Below, in pieces: positions 9,858-18,471 of a DNA stretch of 64,000 nucleotides (its first letter is position 1; each line of letters opens with the position of its first letter). The position numbers and the translations under genes are program-made. The notes beneath the pieces are model-generated. The model was not told the origin of the DNA. It saw nothing but the letters and a program-made list of their open reading frames with translations, and searched no databases. Source of the DNA: Colwellia sp. (GTDB taxonomy: Bacteria > Pseudomonadota > Gammaproteobacteria > Enterobacterales > Alteromonadaceae); NCBI GenBank assembly GCA_013215465.1, contig JABSOW010000006.1:1-64000 (forward strand), given 5' to 3'.

Positions 9858-9858
9858 G

Positions 9859-10263
9859 CTATTTCTCCCAACAAGCGGTTGGTGTCTTCACACCTAATTC
9901 ATTAATTTTTAAGTTTGTACAACCAGTATCATTGACTTGATTATTTTTAGCCACTGCTTTTAAAGTAAAACGAGTTGTGCTTTGGGCAGATACCATAATT
10001 CGATAATTCTTTGATGCTGTATATATTTTTACAGAACTCTTTCCTAAACCTTTCATATCAGCAGCATACGATCTTGTATCAACAAATACTTGTTCTTGTA
10101 AATTAGCAAAACGCATTAATTCTCGTTGTGCCTCAGTACGATTAGAACGAATAACATAGTCAGTATACGATGGGTAAGCAACCCCAGCTAAAATTCCAAT
10201 AATCGCGACAGTAATTAAGAGCTCGATTAAAGAAAAACCGTGATTGAGCTGTTGTTTTTTCAT
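9859..10263 (-). CDS. pilE: Type IV pilin-like protein PilE
   Basis: A 134-residue minor pilin with leader MKKQQLNHG cleaved before FSLIELLITVAIIGILAG, then YPSYTDYVIRSNRTEA, a very typical PilE start. Two C-terminal cysteines (DTGC and TACWEK) form the conserved disulfide loop. The start at 10263 follows AAGGAT. It lies between pilY1 and the TapY2-like gene in a six-gene minor-pilin operon and is expected to sit in the priming complex at the pilus tip. Confidence 0.9.
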   Translation of the reverse strand: MKKQQLNHGFSLIELLITVAIIGILAGVAYPSYTDYVIRSNRTEAQRELMRFANLQEQVFVDTRSYAADMKGLGKSSVKIYTASKNYRIMVSAQSTTRFTLKAVAKNNQVNDTGCTNLKINELGVKTPTACWEK

Positions 10264-10303
10264 AGTAAATATCCTTAAACAATTCTTTACTAAAGCTTTT
10301 CTA

Positions 10304-13300
10304 TTATTGCTCTTCAGTTATATAAAGGTAAGTACGCATAGTTTTCAAGTCAAAGTCTACACCGATAATTTTTCGACCAACAATAAGGTTACCAGTAACT
10401 TCGGATTTAGGATCATCAGGGTCATCAGGTAATACAATTAGAGTAGGTGAGCCTAAGAACTGTTCACTAATTAGTGAAATTCTATCTGATCTATTATCAG
10501 AACTTTCTGAAAGCCAATTATACCTTTTAGTCCCTAATGCTAAATCAACAGCGTATAACCAACCTTTACCCGATGGCGGTTTACAATCAACTAATTCTGC
10601 GGCAAACTCTGGCGGTGTGAATGTGGTGTAATAAGCTATTCCATTAATCACTATCGCCGCTGAAGTACTCTTTTCACCTGTTTGAGTGAGATCAATAAAC
10701 CAACCAGATTGTGCACTTACCTCTAGCGCTAAGGTTTCTCTTGCTTGGCTAGTCATTGTCGCTGCAAAGCGATCAGTGGTAAAATTAAATAAATTTGATT
10801 CCTCAATTACCGTTGGCGTTGAAGGAGTTGTATCAGCAGTAAAGGTTTGGGTTTTAATATGTTCATCTTTAATCATAAAGAAACTGTCAGCGGTATCTGT
10901 ACCTAACGGGTTCGATCTATCGCCACTACCAATTAATACTGCATCATAAGGTTTTTCTTGATGAACCGTAATAGTTTTAGTCGTTCCATCTTCATCAGTA
11001 ACCTCTGTTTCAATGGTTTCAGCAATAAAAGTTCTTACAATTGAAGGCTCATAAAAGAAACGCCTGTCAGTAGCATTGGTATCACCACCTAAACTCGCTA
11101 ACTTAAATACTGAAAAGTCAGCTTTGCTATTACCAGGCATATCAACACGCCATACATTTCCGCCTGTATCGCCAGTATAAAGCCTGTCAACTAAGCCATT
11201 GCCAGTACTGTCAAGTAAACCAATACTCGATGGAATACTATCAGTACCTGAAAAAGTAGTATCTGCACCGGTAGGTGCCATACTCCATTTTAATACACCT
11301 GTTTCAGCATCAACCATATAAACGGATAAACCTTTGTGATCATCTGTAGTACCTGGGCCATCACTATCTTTTTGGGTGTCATAACCTCCGCCAAAGAAAA
11401 GCACAGGGCTAGCAATATTGCCACTTACATTAAGTTTCGAAAAACCAATTTTAGGCTGCGACCAGGTTTGACCTAAATTTTCAAAGCCAGTACTGCCACC
11501 TTTTATATGCCACATTATACTTGGAGAATCTGGGGTGCTGATATCTAGCGCATAATATGAATCGCCTCCACGGCGTAAACCGAAGAATATCCATACAGTA
11601 TCAGTACCATTAACTACCCCATCACCATTTTTATCATTAATATAAGAAGTTATTTTGCCGTCAATACCATAGATTTTATCGGCAGAAGAAAAATTATCTC
11701 GTAATCCTGTGATATTTGGAAATAACTCAGTTGGCATAAAAGCCCACTTTTCAGAAACAGTATCTCCTGCATCTTCAAACATATGCAATGCCCCCGCGTT
11801 AGTCCCTATCACAACGCGTATACTTGTACCATAGTTAACCACTAAAGGCTTTGAATGCAGTGGGTCACCAAAAACATCAGCACGCATATCAGTTTTATTA
11901 CCATCCTTATCTTCATCATCGACATCCATGCCTAAGTTCCAATTAAAGTAATCAGATACATCAACTAATGCTATCCCTAAGTCATCAGCAAAAGTTTGTT
12001 CCTTGCCGGTTAAAGCATCTGTATTTAATAAGGCTAATGCACCACCCTCACCAATATCACTCCAAATCACACGGTCTTCAACATCTTGTGTTGCAAACCA
12101 ACCAGCAACCCCTCCTTTTGCTACTAAATTACCATCAACGGTTGTAGACCAAAAACTTTTAACTAAAGGAGAAAAGTGCCCAGTGTCTTCATTAAGTGCT
12201 GGTAAGTCGTTTGCGCCAACTTGAACACTATCAATAACCTTATATTTCTTTAAATTACCTTGCCAACGCGGACCATTTTGCGGGTCAAACATTGCGTAAT
12301 AGACAGAATTTAACGTTTCAGTTCTATCAAAATTATTGGCTGCTACCGAGGCAGAAGTTAAACTATCATTACTTGGAGCTAAACTACGTAATGTACTTTG
12401 CAGTGCTGAGGTTAATTGTAATTCATCATTTGCTGAGAAATACTCTCCACCACCTCGTTTAGCTGTCTCAATTAATATACCTGCGGCATCCTCAGCCCCT
12501 TGACTAAAACCTATGGTATGCGTTGATACCGTCTGCACACCATCAAGAATTAAATTAACATCGTAGGTGTTCATCCAGCCTGCTAGGGCTGGTAAATAGT
12601 TTGCTGTGATTCTCGCATCATTATAACTAGAATTATCAAAATTCTCATGAGTGCCTGTAAAGGTAATATTTTTAAATGTAGGGTCGCCATTAGCATCAAC
12701 CCCATTGGGTTCTTTCGACGTTAATGCCGTAATTTTAGTATTTGCTGCTGCATCTTGGGTTGGGATACCATCGGTGATTAAAATAATGTAAGCTTTGTCC
12801 GTACATTCATTAAAAGGAGTAATATATTTATTACTACTTACAAGAGTAGCGTCAGCTATAGGTCTAGTAGAGCTTTTAGCATCATCACCATATTCAACTG
12901 ATTTTCCAGCAAAATACTGCTGTGCTTCATACGCCGACTCACATAATGGAGTATTCCAGTAAGGGGTAAGATCATTATCAATGATACTAATAAGACTCGC
13001 TTCATTCGTCGCTGTCATCTCATTAATACCAAAAACTATACGACCACCATTATTGCTCCAAGCATGATCACCAGTATTTTTGTTAAATATTTCTAAGCCA
13101 AATTCTATGCCATCAGTCGTTTCAATTACATTGGTGATACTTCTTATTGCTGTTTCTAAACGACTTTCCGTAATTTCATCTTTAAGCACACTATGATACC
13201 AGCGCAGATAATTTGCTGTATACAAGGTAACTAAAGGACCAGACCAAGTAACATTTAGCTTGGTTGTATCTGTTGTATGATAAACAGGATCCGCTCTTGT

Positions 13301-13894
13301 GCCTAAATTATCTGCAGGATAACCTGGAGGAAGGCTGTCAATATTCTTTAAACTACCGGGATTTATTACATTTCCGCCTTCTTCTATTCTGACATCTTCT
13401 TGACAATCAATAACTTTAATGGTGTTAAAACCATTATTATCTCGTATTTCATCCCAGGAGCCGCTATTGCCTTTAAGGTTATACTCTCGAATATGCCCAG
13501 TATAATAACCTTTAGTTTTTAAGGCATCTTTAGAACTTTCACAACTGTTAACAAGTACATTAAAACGTCGCCCATCACTTGGACTATCAGGTATAGAGGA
13601 AAATCCATCAGCACTACCTTTATTAAAATAAGTCGCTTCATCATTGTAGGCATGGGATACCCCGTCAGGAGGGTAATAAGCAGGATCAGTTTCTTCATCT
13701 AGATTATAAGGTTCAGCGACCTTATGCGTGGTTCCCATACTACCTGAGTTATCAAAAATGATTAACACTTTTGTTTTTTGTGCGGATTGCTTAACAACAT
13801 CACTGATATATAATTCAATGTCTTTTGCCAAAGACAAAGGTGTAGTTGCTAGCACTGAAATAGCAAGTAGGCTAAATAAAATAAATTTTTCCAT
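10304..13894 (-). CDS. pilY1: PilY1/PilC-type pilus tip adhesin
   Basis: Large secreted protein (1196 residues) that caps or primes type IV pili and acts as adhesin or mechanosensor in relatives. A signal peptide (1-23) precedes a von Willebrand A-like domain with the MIDAS start DNSGSMG at 48-54 and ILITDGIPTQDA further on. The C-terminal half is the PilC/PilY1 beta-propeller (from about 670: GDPLHSKPLVVNYG, GTNAGALHMFED). Acidic loops DEDKDGNKTD (about 655) and DKNGDGVVNGTD (about 755) look like calcium sites, the second matching the known EF-hand-like PilY1 loop. It is encoded between pilX and pilE. Confidence 0.93.
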   Translation of the reverse strand: MEKFILFSLLAISVLATTPLSLAKDIELYISDVVKQSAQKTKVLIIFDNSGSMGTTHKVAEPYNLDEETDPAYYPPDGVSHAYNDEATYFNKGSADGFSSIPDSPSDGRRFNVLVNSCESSKDALKTKGYYTGHIREYNLKGNSGSWDEIRDNNGFNTIKVIDCQEDVRIEEGGNVINPGSLKNIDSLPPGYPADNLGTRADPVYHTTDTTKLNVTWSGPLVTLYTANYLRWYHSVLKDEITESRLETAIRSITNVIETTDGIEFGLEIFNKNTGDHAWSNNGGRIVFGINEMTATNEASLISIIDNDLTPYWNTPLCESAYEAQQYFAGKSVEYGDDAKSSTRPIADATLVSSNKYITPFNECTDKAYIILITDGIPTQDAAANTKITALTSKEPNGVDANGDPTFKNITFTGTHENFDNSSYNDARITANYLPALAGWMNTYDVNLILDGVQTVSTHTIGFSQGAEDAAGILIETAKRGGGEYFSANDELQLTSALQSTLRSLAPSNDSLTSASVAANNFDRTETLNSVYYAMFDPQNGPRWQGNLKKYKVIDSVQVGANDLPALNEDTGHFSPLVKSFWSTTVDGNLVAKGGVAGWFATQDVEDRVIWSDIGEGGALALLNTDALTGKEQTFADDLGIALVDVSDYFNWNLGMDVDDEDKDGNKTDMRADVFGDPLHSKPLVVNYGTSIRVVIGTNAGALHMFEDAGDTVSEKWAFMPTELFPNITGLRDNFSSADKIYGIDGKITSYINDKNGDGVVNGTDTVWIFFGLRRGGDSYYALDISTPDSPSIMWHIKGGSTGFENLGQTWSQPKIGFSKLNVSGNIASPVLFFGGGYDTQKDSDGPGTTDDHKGLSVYMVDAETGVLKWSMAPTGADTTFSGTDSIPSSIGLLDSTGNGLVDRLYTGDTGGNVWRVDMPGNSKADFSVFKLASLGGDTNATDRRFFYEPSIVRTFIAETIETEVTDEDGTTKTITVHQEKPYDAVLIGSGDRSNPLGTDTADSFFMIKDEHIKTQTFTADTTPSTPTVIEESNLFNFTTDRFAATMTSQARETLALEVSAQSGWFIDLTQTGEKSTSAAIVINGIAYYTTFTPPEFAAELVDCKPPSGKGWLYAVDLALGTKRYNWLSESSDNRSDRISLISEQFLGSPTLIVLPDDPDDPKSEVTGNLIVGRKIIGVDFDLKTMRTYLYITEEQ

Positions 13895-13953
13895 CGTAAA
13901 ACCCCAATATAAACATGGCTAGCAGAACTTACATTAATTAAAACACGCTTATT

Positions 13954-14514
13954 TTATTTCAATAACTGTTGTGCTACGCCTGAATTAACTTCTACCGTAC
14001 TAGTACCATGACGGCCATATTTTCTGCTTATTTGTATTCTTAAAACATTACAAGTAAACACCTGTGCCGATGAAGCTGACTTAGAGTGGGGGCAATCGGC
14101 TTCTTGCATAAATTGATTGTTAGCTAAACCAAGTGTCGCTGAGTCAATATATCCAGCACCACTTTTATTACTGATCGGTAAATCACCACCGACACCAAAA
14201 TCAATTAGTTTATCAATAGGGTTGCCATCCTCATCCTTAAATGTGGCTATAGGCTCCGCAAAGCCATTATTACCCATAGCAGCTGTAACTTGTGAAAATA
14301 TATACTCATCAATCGCGCTAACAATTTCTTGCTCTGCAACTGCTTTTTCTTCACTCGCTCCTGACATTCTCATATCTGTCGTGGTATTTTGCATTAACGC
14401 TGCAGCAACGGCGGTTAAAGCAATCAAGAAAACTAAAGAGACAATTAACACAACACCTTTTTGTTTATTGATACTGCAGGTCAAGTTATTTGACGTAAGC
14501 AATTGAGTTACCAT
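13954..14514 (-). CDS. pilX: Minor pilin assembly protein PilX
   Basis: A 186-residue protein with the PilX N-terminal pattern QKGVVLIVSLVFLIALTAVA, followed by the conserved segment NTTTDMRMSGASEEKAVA. Unlike the other pilins here it lacks the FTLIE-type Glu5, as is usual for PilX. Its start overlaps the end of pilW by 7 bases, implying translational coupling. It belongs to the priming complex with PilV, PilW and PilY1. Confidence 0.87.
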   Translation of the reverse strand: MVTQLLTSNNLTCSINKQKGVVLIVSLVFLIALTAVAAALMQNTTTDMRMSGASEEKAVAEQEIVSAIDEYIFSQVTAAMGNNGFAEPIATFKDEDGNPIDKLIDFGVGGDLPISNKSGAGYIDSATLGLANNQFMQEADCPHSKSASSAQVFTCNVLRIQISRKYGRHGTSTVEVNSGVAQQLLK

Positions 14515-15518
14515 GAGTCGACCCTCGCATTATACAATGTAACAGTAGAGCTAAATAATAATCGTCGATAATGATCATCAAAACTAATACCTTCACCATC
14601 ATTTAAATCACCTAAGAAATAAGTGTTAGTATTAGTATATTTATTATCAGGTAAAACATTTCGTGCTAGCACATATATTTTGACCGCAATTATTTGGGTA
14701 CCGCCAGCATTATCCCACATCGCTGCAGTCATATTTTCCGCTGATATAAAGCGGTCTACCACACCATAACCTGGAGCCTCAGGGTTAGTATCTGCATCAT
14801 AACCATACATAAAGCGGATCATTTCAATACCATCAATAATAGGAGCAAATGACATACGTGTTGTTAATTGCCCTTGCATTAACACCGGCACTTTATTACT
14901 GCCTTGGTTTTCTTCACGAATATAATACACATGGTGTTGATACTGCCATACTCTACTATTATCGACAGCAGGCAAAGCACCACTGGTAAACAAAATACCA
15001 TCATTACTATTAGTAACTAAATGAAAATTTCCTGCTGGAACAGGATCAAGGGGCTCACCCGCACCATCAACTAAATCACCGCCTAACACTCTTTTAATTT
15101 GAATAACGTCTGAGCCCGTTTTCGCATCATCAAAACATCCCATCGGGTTGGCACTGGTAACAGTTTCTCCCCATATAGTACGAAAATTACCTAGTGCTAA
15201 CGGAAAAGTACTATTATTAACCCCTGCACCAGTACAGTCATTTCCAGGGGCGGCAAGTGTATGACTTATACTAGAGCGATCAAAAGTTCCGGTATAGTCA
15301 CCCCAAAAGTCTTGTTTTGAAATATCATCGGTTAACACGCTCATAGCAAAGCGACCATTTTCTTGTAACTCGCCAAAACTTGTCGTTTCAGTAACCGTTG
15401 TGCGCATGCCAACAAAAATGCTTAACACACCTGCAAATATCACTAGGCCAATAGCCAAAGCAACAAAGACTTCTAACAAACTAAAACCTTGTTGATGTAT
15501 ATTATTGATTTTCTTCAT
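14508..15518 (-). CDS. pilW: Minor pilin assembly protein PilW
   Basis: A 336-residue minor pilin with prepilin signal QQGFSLLEVFVALAIGLVIF (cleavage after G, Glu5 present), followed by a large C-terminal domain with the PilW features ENGRFAMSVLTDDI near residue 55 and several cysteines. Second in the pilV-pilW-pilX-pilY1-pilE-tapY2 operon, 24 bases after pilV. Confidence 0.88.
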   Translation of the reverse strand: MKKINNIHQQGFSLLEVFVALAIGLVIFAGVLSIFVGMRTTVTETTSFGELQENGRFAMSVLTDDISKQDFWGDYTGTFDRSSISHTLAAPGNDCTGAGVNNSTFPLALGNFRTIWGETVTSANPMGCFDDAKTGSDVIQIKRVLGGDLVDGAGEPLDPVPAGNFHLVTNSNDGILFTSGALPAVDNSRVWQYQHHVYYIREENQGSNKVPVLMQGQLTTRMSFAPIIDGIEMIRFMYGYDADTNPEAPGYGVVDRFISAENMTAAMWDNAGGTQIIAVKIYVLARNVLPDNKYTNTNTYFLGDLNDGEGISFDDHYRRLLFSSTVTLYNARVDSW

Positions 15519-15542
15519 ATGCGTTACTATTTTCTTATGCTG

Positions 15543-16061
15543 TTAATAAACAAAGGCTTCAACTAAAACTTGCCGACGTTGCTTGCCCGAAGCACCACAA
15601 CTTTCAGTATTACCATCAACAGTTACCGTTCTGCCTTGCCAAGTAATCGCTACTGTTACTGCATTATTACTTACATCCACACAAGCTGTGGCATCAACTA
15701 GACCACCAGCATTATCATTCCCTGATAAAACATCACCACCTGTTAAGGCTAATTCAAATTCATCTATATTGGTTTGCGTAAAAGCTGAACAGCCACCTGC
15801 ACAGGTAATGCCCGTGCCATATTCATTACTAACATAAGCATTTAAAATACTCGCATCATCGCTGCGCATTCTTTCAATAATATTTTGCGCTAAAGCTGAT
15901 GCTAATGAACGCTGCATGGCATCAAAGCTTCCCTTCTTAGCTGTGGCTTGCATAGCAACAGCACCTAAGATACCAGTAACCATAATAACTAAAGCGATCA
16001 AAACTTCGATAAAAGTCATGCCATTTTCTTTAGTTGTTTGACTTTTAATACTTCTAAACAT
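15543..16061 (-). CDS. pilV: Minor pilin modification protein PilV
   Basis: A 172-residue minor pilin. The prepilin signal is NGMTFIEVLIALVIMVTG with cleavage predicted between G and M; MTFIE replaces the more usual FTLIE. The helix is followed by QRSLASALAQNIIERMRSD, typical of PilV, and four or more cysteines. The ATG at 16061 follows GAGGAAAGG, a strong ribosome site, as expected for the first gene of the operon. Confidence 0.88.
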   Translation of the reverse strand: MFRSIKSQTTKENGMTFIEVLIALVIMVTGILGAVAMQATAKKGSFDAMQRSLASALAQNIIERMRSDDASILNAYVSNEYGTGITCAGGCSAFTQTNIDEFELALTGGDVLSGNDNAGGLVDATACVDVSNNAVTVAITWQGRTVTVDGNTESCGASGKQRRQVLVEAFVY

Positions 16062-16459
16062 GACCTTTCCTCGTTGAATGGCATATTATGATTATCGCTT
16101 TGTATTACAGAAATAAAACAAAGCATAAGGCTTAACTGCGCTAAAGCAGTGTTGAAAAGAGTGTTTTTCAGTTTGGGGGATGTGAAAAAAAAATCTTTAC
16201 CCAAAGTTACTTTTTACATGAAAAATAATAACTTTCTTTCAAAGCCACACCCTTTTTAAGTATAAAAAAAGATGGAGCCAATTTTGTGCTAGCTAAAACT
16301 CTACAAAAAACTCATCGGTGAAAAAACCACCAAAGTGAACAGCATTAATCCATATCCTTTCTTCCATAATGAGTGTCCATAAAAATTGTCCGTAAACTTA
16401 TCCTTGTTCTATATCCTCATATAGTTTTTTATAATGATTAAATTACAACCAATTTAAGA
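16062..16459. other. Gene-free interval upstream of the pilV operon
   Basis: About 400 bases with no convincing gene. It must hold the promoter of the minor-pilin operon and the end of ispH. I looked for a sigma-54 pattern (TGGCAC-N5-TTGC) on the minus strand and saw none. A small dyad CTATAT-CCTC-ATATAG followed by TTTTTT lies at 16409-16430 and reads as a weak terminator on the plus strand, where no gene needs one. Confidence 0.5.
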
Positions 16460-17389
16460 CTAGCGCAATTCAACTGGCACTGCAAATACAATATTTTCTT
16501 CGCGGCCAGGATATTCCTTAACCTCTTGACCACCATAGCCTTTTAAAGCTGTAATGACTTGCTTTACTAGTATTGCTGGAGCTGACGCCCCCGCAGTCAC
16601 ACCAATTTTATTTACATTTTTCAACCATGAAATATCAATATTATCAGCTGTATCAATAAGGTAAGATGTAGTTCCCATTTTTTCAGCTACTTCTCTTAAA
16701 CGATTAGAATTAGAGCTATTTTTTGCACCAACTACTAATAATAAGTCAACTTGGTTAGCGATAGCACGAACAGCATCTTGACGATTTTGGGTGGCATAAC
16801 AAATATCATCCTTGCGAGGCCCTTCAATTAAGGGGAATTTTGCTCGAAGTGCATCAATGACATCAGACGTATCATCAACTGATAGTGTTGTTTGGCTACA
16901 AAAATAAAGTTTTTCTGGATATTTTACGTCAAGCTTTAACACATCATCTGCTGATTCAACTAAGTAAATGCCAGCTGATTCACTGTCATATTGTCCCATG
17001 GTGCCTTCCACTTCGGGATGCCCTGCATGACCAATTAAAATACATTCAATATTTTTTCTACTGACCCGTGAAACTTCCATATGCACTTTAGTGACTAATG
17101 GACAGGTCGCATCGAATACTTTTAAATCTCGCTGTTTAGCTTCATTACGTACCGCTTTAGAAACCCCATGAGCACTAAAAATCACCGTACTGTCATCAGG
17201 AACTTCATTTATTTCTTCAACAAAAACTGCGCCGCGTGCTTTTAAACCATCAACCACAAACTTGTTATGTACCACTTCATGGCGTACGTATATTGGTGCG
17301 CCAAACAAATCAAGAGCTCGATCAACAATACTAATAGCTCGGTCAACACCGGCACAAAAACCACGAGGGTTTGCTAAAATAATTTCCAT
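16460..17389 (-). CDS. ispH: 4-hydroxy-3-methylbut-2-enyl diphosphate reductase
   Basis: Last step of the MEP isoprenoid pathway: reduces HMBPP to IPP and DMAPP with a 4Fe-4S cluster. I place the start at 17389 ([19 protein letters not shown], 309 residues) with GAGAGA just before it, instead of an in-frame codon at 17440 that would add 17 unrelated residues read partly from a repeat. With this start the three cluster cysteines fall at 12 (GFCAGV), 96 (DATCPL) and 197 (DICYAT), exactly the E. coli positions. Last of the ribF-ileS-lspA-fkpB-ispH series. Confidence 0.96.
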   Translation of the reverse strand: MEIILANPRGFCAGVDRAISIVDRALDLFGAPIYVRHEVVHNKFVVDGLKARGAVFVEEINEVPDDSTVIFSAHGVSKAVRNEAKQRDLKVFDATCPLVTKVHMEVSRVSRKNIECILIGHAGHPEVEGTMGQYDSESAGIYLVESADDVLKLDVKYPEKLYFCSQTTLSVDDTSDVIDALRAKFPLIEGPRKDDICYATQNRQDAVRAIANQVDLLLVVGAKNSSNSNRLREVAEKMGTTSYLIDTADNIDISWLKNVNKIGVTAGASAPAILVKQVITALKGYGGQEVKEYPGREENIVFAVPVELR

Positions 17390-17437
17390 AGATCTCTCAA
17401 TACCATTTTCTAGTGATAAGTTACTAGTTACAAACGA

Positions 17438-17469
17438 CAAGTTACGAAGTCAAGCTGCTTCGTAACTTG
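17438..17469. repeat. Perfect 12-base inverted repeat between fkpB and ispH
   Basis: Arms CAAGTTACGAAG (17438-17449) and CTTCGTAACTTG (17458-17469) surround an 8-base loop. It lies in the short spacer between two genes of one operon, so it is more likely a dispersed palindromic element or an mRNA-processing/stability hairpin than a terminator. It shares AGTTACGAAG with the 6689-6769 repeat. Confidence 0.6.
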
Positions 17470-17490
17470 ATATATACTCGCCACTTAAAT

Positions 17491-17928
17491 TTACAATATT
17501 TCTACTAAATCAATCACAAAAGTCACGGCTTGCCCAGCTAATGGATGATTAAAATCAATGGTGACTGAACTACCATTTACTGCTTTGATCATACCCGGTA
17601 GCTCGCCACCAGGTTGAGAAAAAGTAATAATATTACCAATTTTTGCTGGCACTTCAGCAGAAAACTTATCAATATCCATATAATGGATATTATCAGGATT
17701 AGGCTCACCAAAAGCATCGACAGCTTCAAGAATAAACTCTTTACTCATTCCTGTTGTCATACCCAATAGTTGTGCTTCAAAAGCGGCAGAAATACTCTGA
17801 TCACCCATAATGATCTTAGCGGGTTTATTATTTACTTTAGTACTATCTGCCGCTGAGCCATCACTCAATTTCATGGTAATGTGCACTAATATGGTTGAAT
17901 CAGCTTTAATCGTTGTTACATTTGTCAT
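17491..17928 (-). CDS. fkpB: FKBP-type peptidyl-prolyl isomerase, SlpA/FkpB type
   Basis: Cytoplasmic prolyl isomerase/chaperone of 145 residues. It has the split FKBP fold with inserted flap domain typical of SlpA/SlyD: VHITMKLSDGSAADST at the start, ISAAFEAQLLGMTTGMSKEF in the middle and FNHPLAGQAVTFVIDLVEI at the end. It lacks the His-rich metal tail of SlyD. Encoded between lspA and ispH, the conserved position for fkpB. Confidence 0.92.
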   Translation of the reverse strand: MTNVTTIKADSTILVHITMKLSDGSAADSTKVNNKPAKIIMGDQSISAAFEAQLLGMTTGMSKEFILEAVDAFGEPNPDNIHYMDIDKFSAEVPAKIGNIITFSQPGGELPGMIKAVNGSSVTIDFNHPLAGQAVTFVIDLVEIL

Positions 17929-17967
17929 TTGTTATCTTCTTATCCATGGTCGCACCGTAAGTACAAC

Positions 17968-18471
17968 TTATATTCTATCGTTGTCTTCAGTAGTAAAGGA
18001 CTCTAAAATCATCAAAGCTGCGCCAATAAAAATCATTGAATCAGCGACATTAAAAGCAGGAAAGTGATTACCAGACCAATGAAAGTCTAAAAAATCGATA
18101 ACATAACCAAACAAGGCGCGATCAATTAAATTTCCCATCGCGCCACTGAGCATCAATGCTACAGCAATACTTAATAAGGTTTGAGATTTAGCAGTTCTTG
18201 CTAACCAAATAGTAAAAACAATACAGGCAATAGCAGCAATAGCAGTAAAAAACCAACGTTGCCAACCACCTTGATCAGCTAAAAAACTAAAAGCAGCACC
18301 AAGGTTGTGTACATAAGTAATATTAAAAATAGGTAATACGTTTATAGATTCATATAAACTAAAAGAACCCGCAACCCAATGCTTAGTTACCTGATCAAGC
18401 ACTAAGCAGAGTAGCGTTAGCCAAAGCCAACGCAAGCCAGAATTATTGAAAGCAATAAAAAATTTAGGCAT
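17968..18471 (-). CDS. lspA: Lipoprotein signal peptidase (signal peptidase II)
   Basis: Inner-membrane aspartyl protease that removes signal peptides from diacylglyceryl-modified prolipoproteins. I take the start at 18471 ([15 protein letters not shown], 167 residues), which overlaps the ileS stop by 8 bases in the coupled ATGCCTAA form; longer in-frame starts lie wholly inside ileS. Four membrane segments and the catalytic aspartates in GNLIDR and NVADS are present, with the family motif [10 protein letters not shown]. Confidence 0.95.
   Translation of the reverse strand: MPKFFIAFNNSGLRWLWLTLLCLVLDQVTKHWVAGSFSLYESINVLPIFNITYVHNLGAAFSFLADQGGWQRWFFTAIAAIACIVFTIWLARTAKSQTLLSIAVALMLSGAMGNLIDRALFGYVIDFLDFHWSGNHFPAFNVADSMIFIGAALMILESFTTEDNDRI

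Noticed and set aside
10686..10949. Open frames on the opposite strand of pilY1 and other long genes
   Set aside because: Composition and lack of start signals fit shadows of the real coding strand.
16016..16204. A 62-codon frame overlapping the pilV start
   Set aside because: It overlaps a well-supported gene on the same strand, has no domain and no ribosome site, and pilV has its own strong one.
16062..16240. A sigma-54 promoter for the pilV operon
   Set aside because: No TGGCAC-N5-TTGC pattern was found on the minus strand.
17390..17440. Seventeen extra N-terminal codons of ispH
   Set aside because: The shorter start has a ribosome site and restores standard cysteine positions; the extra codons lie partly in repeat sequence.
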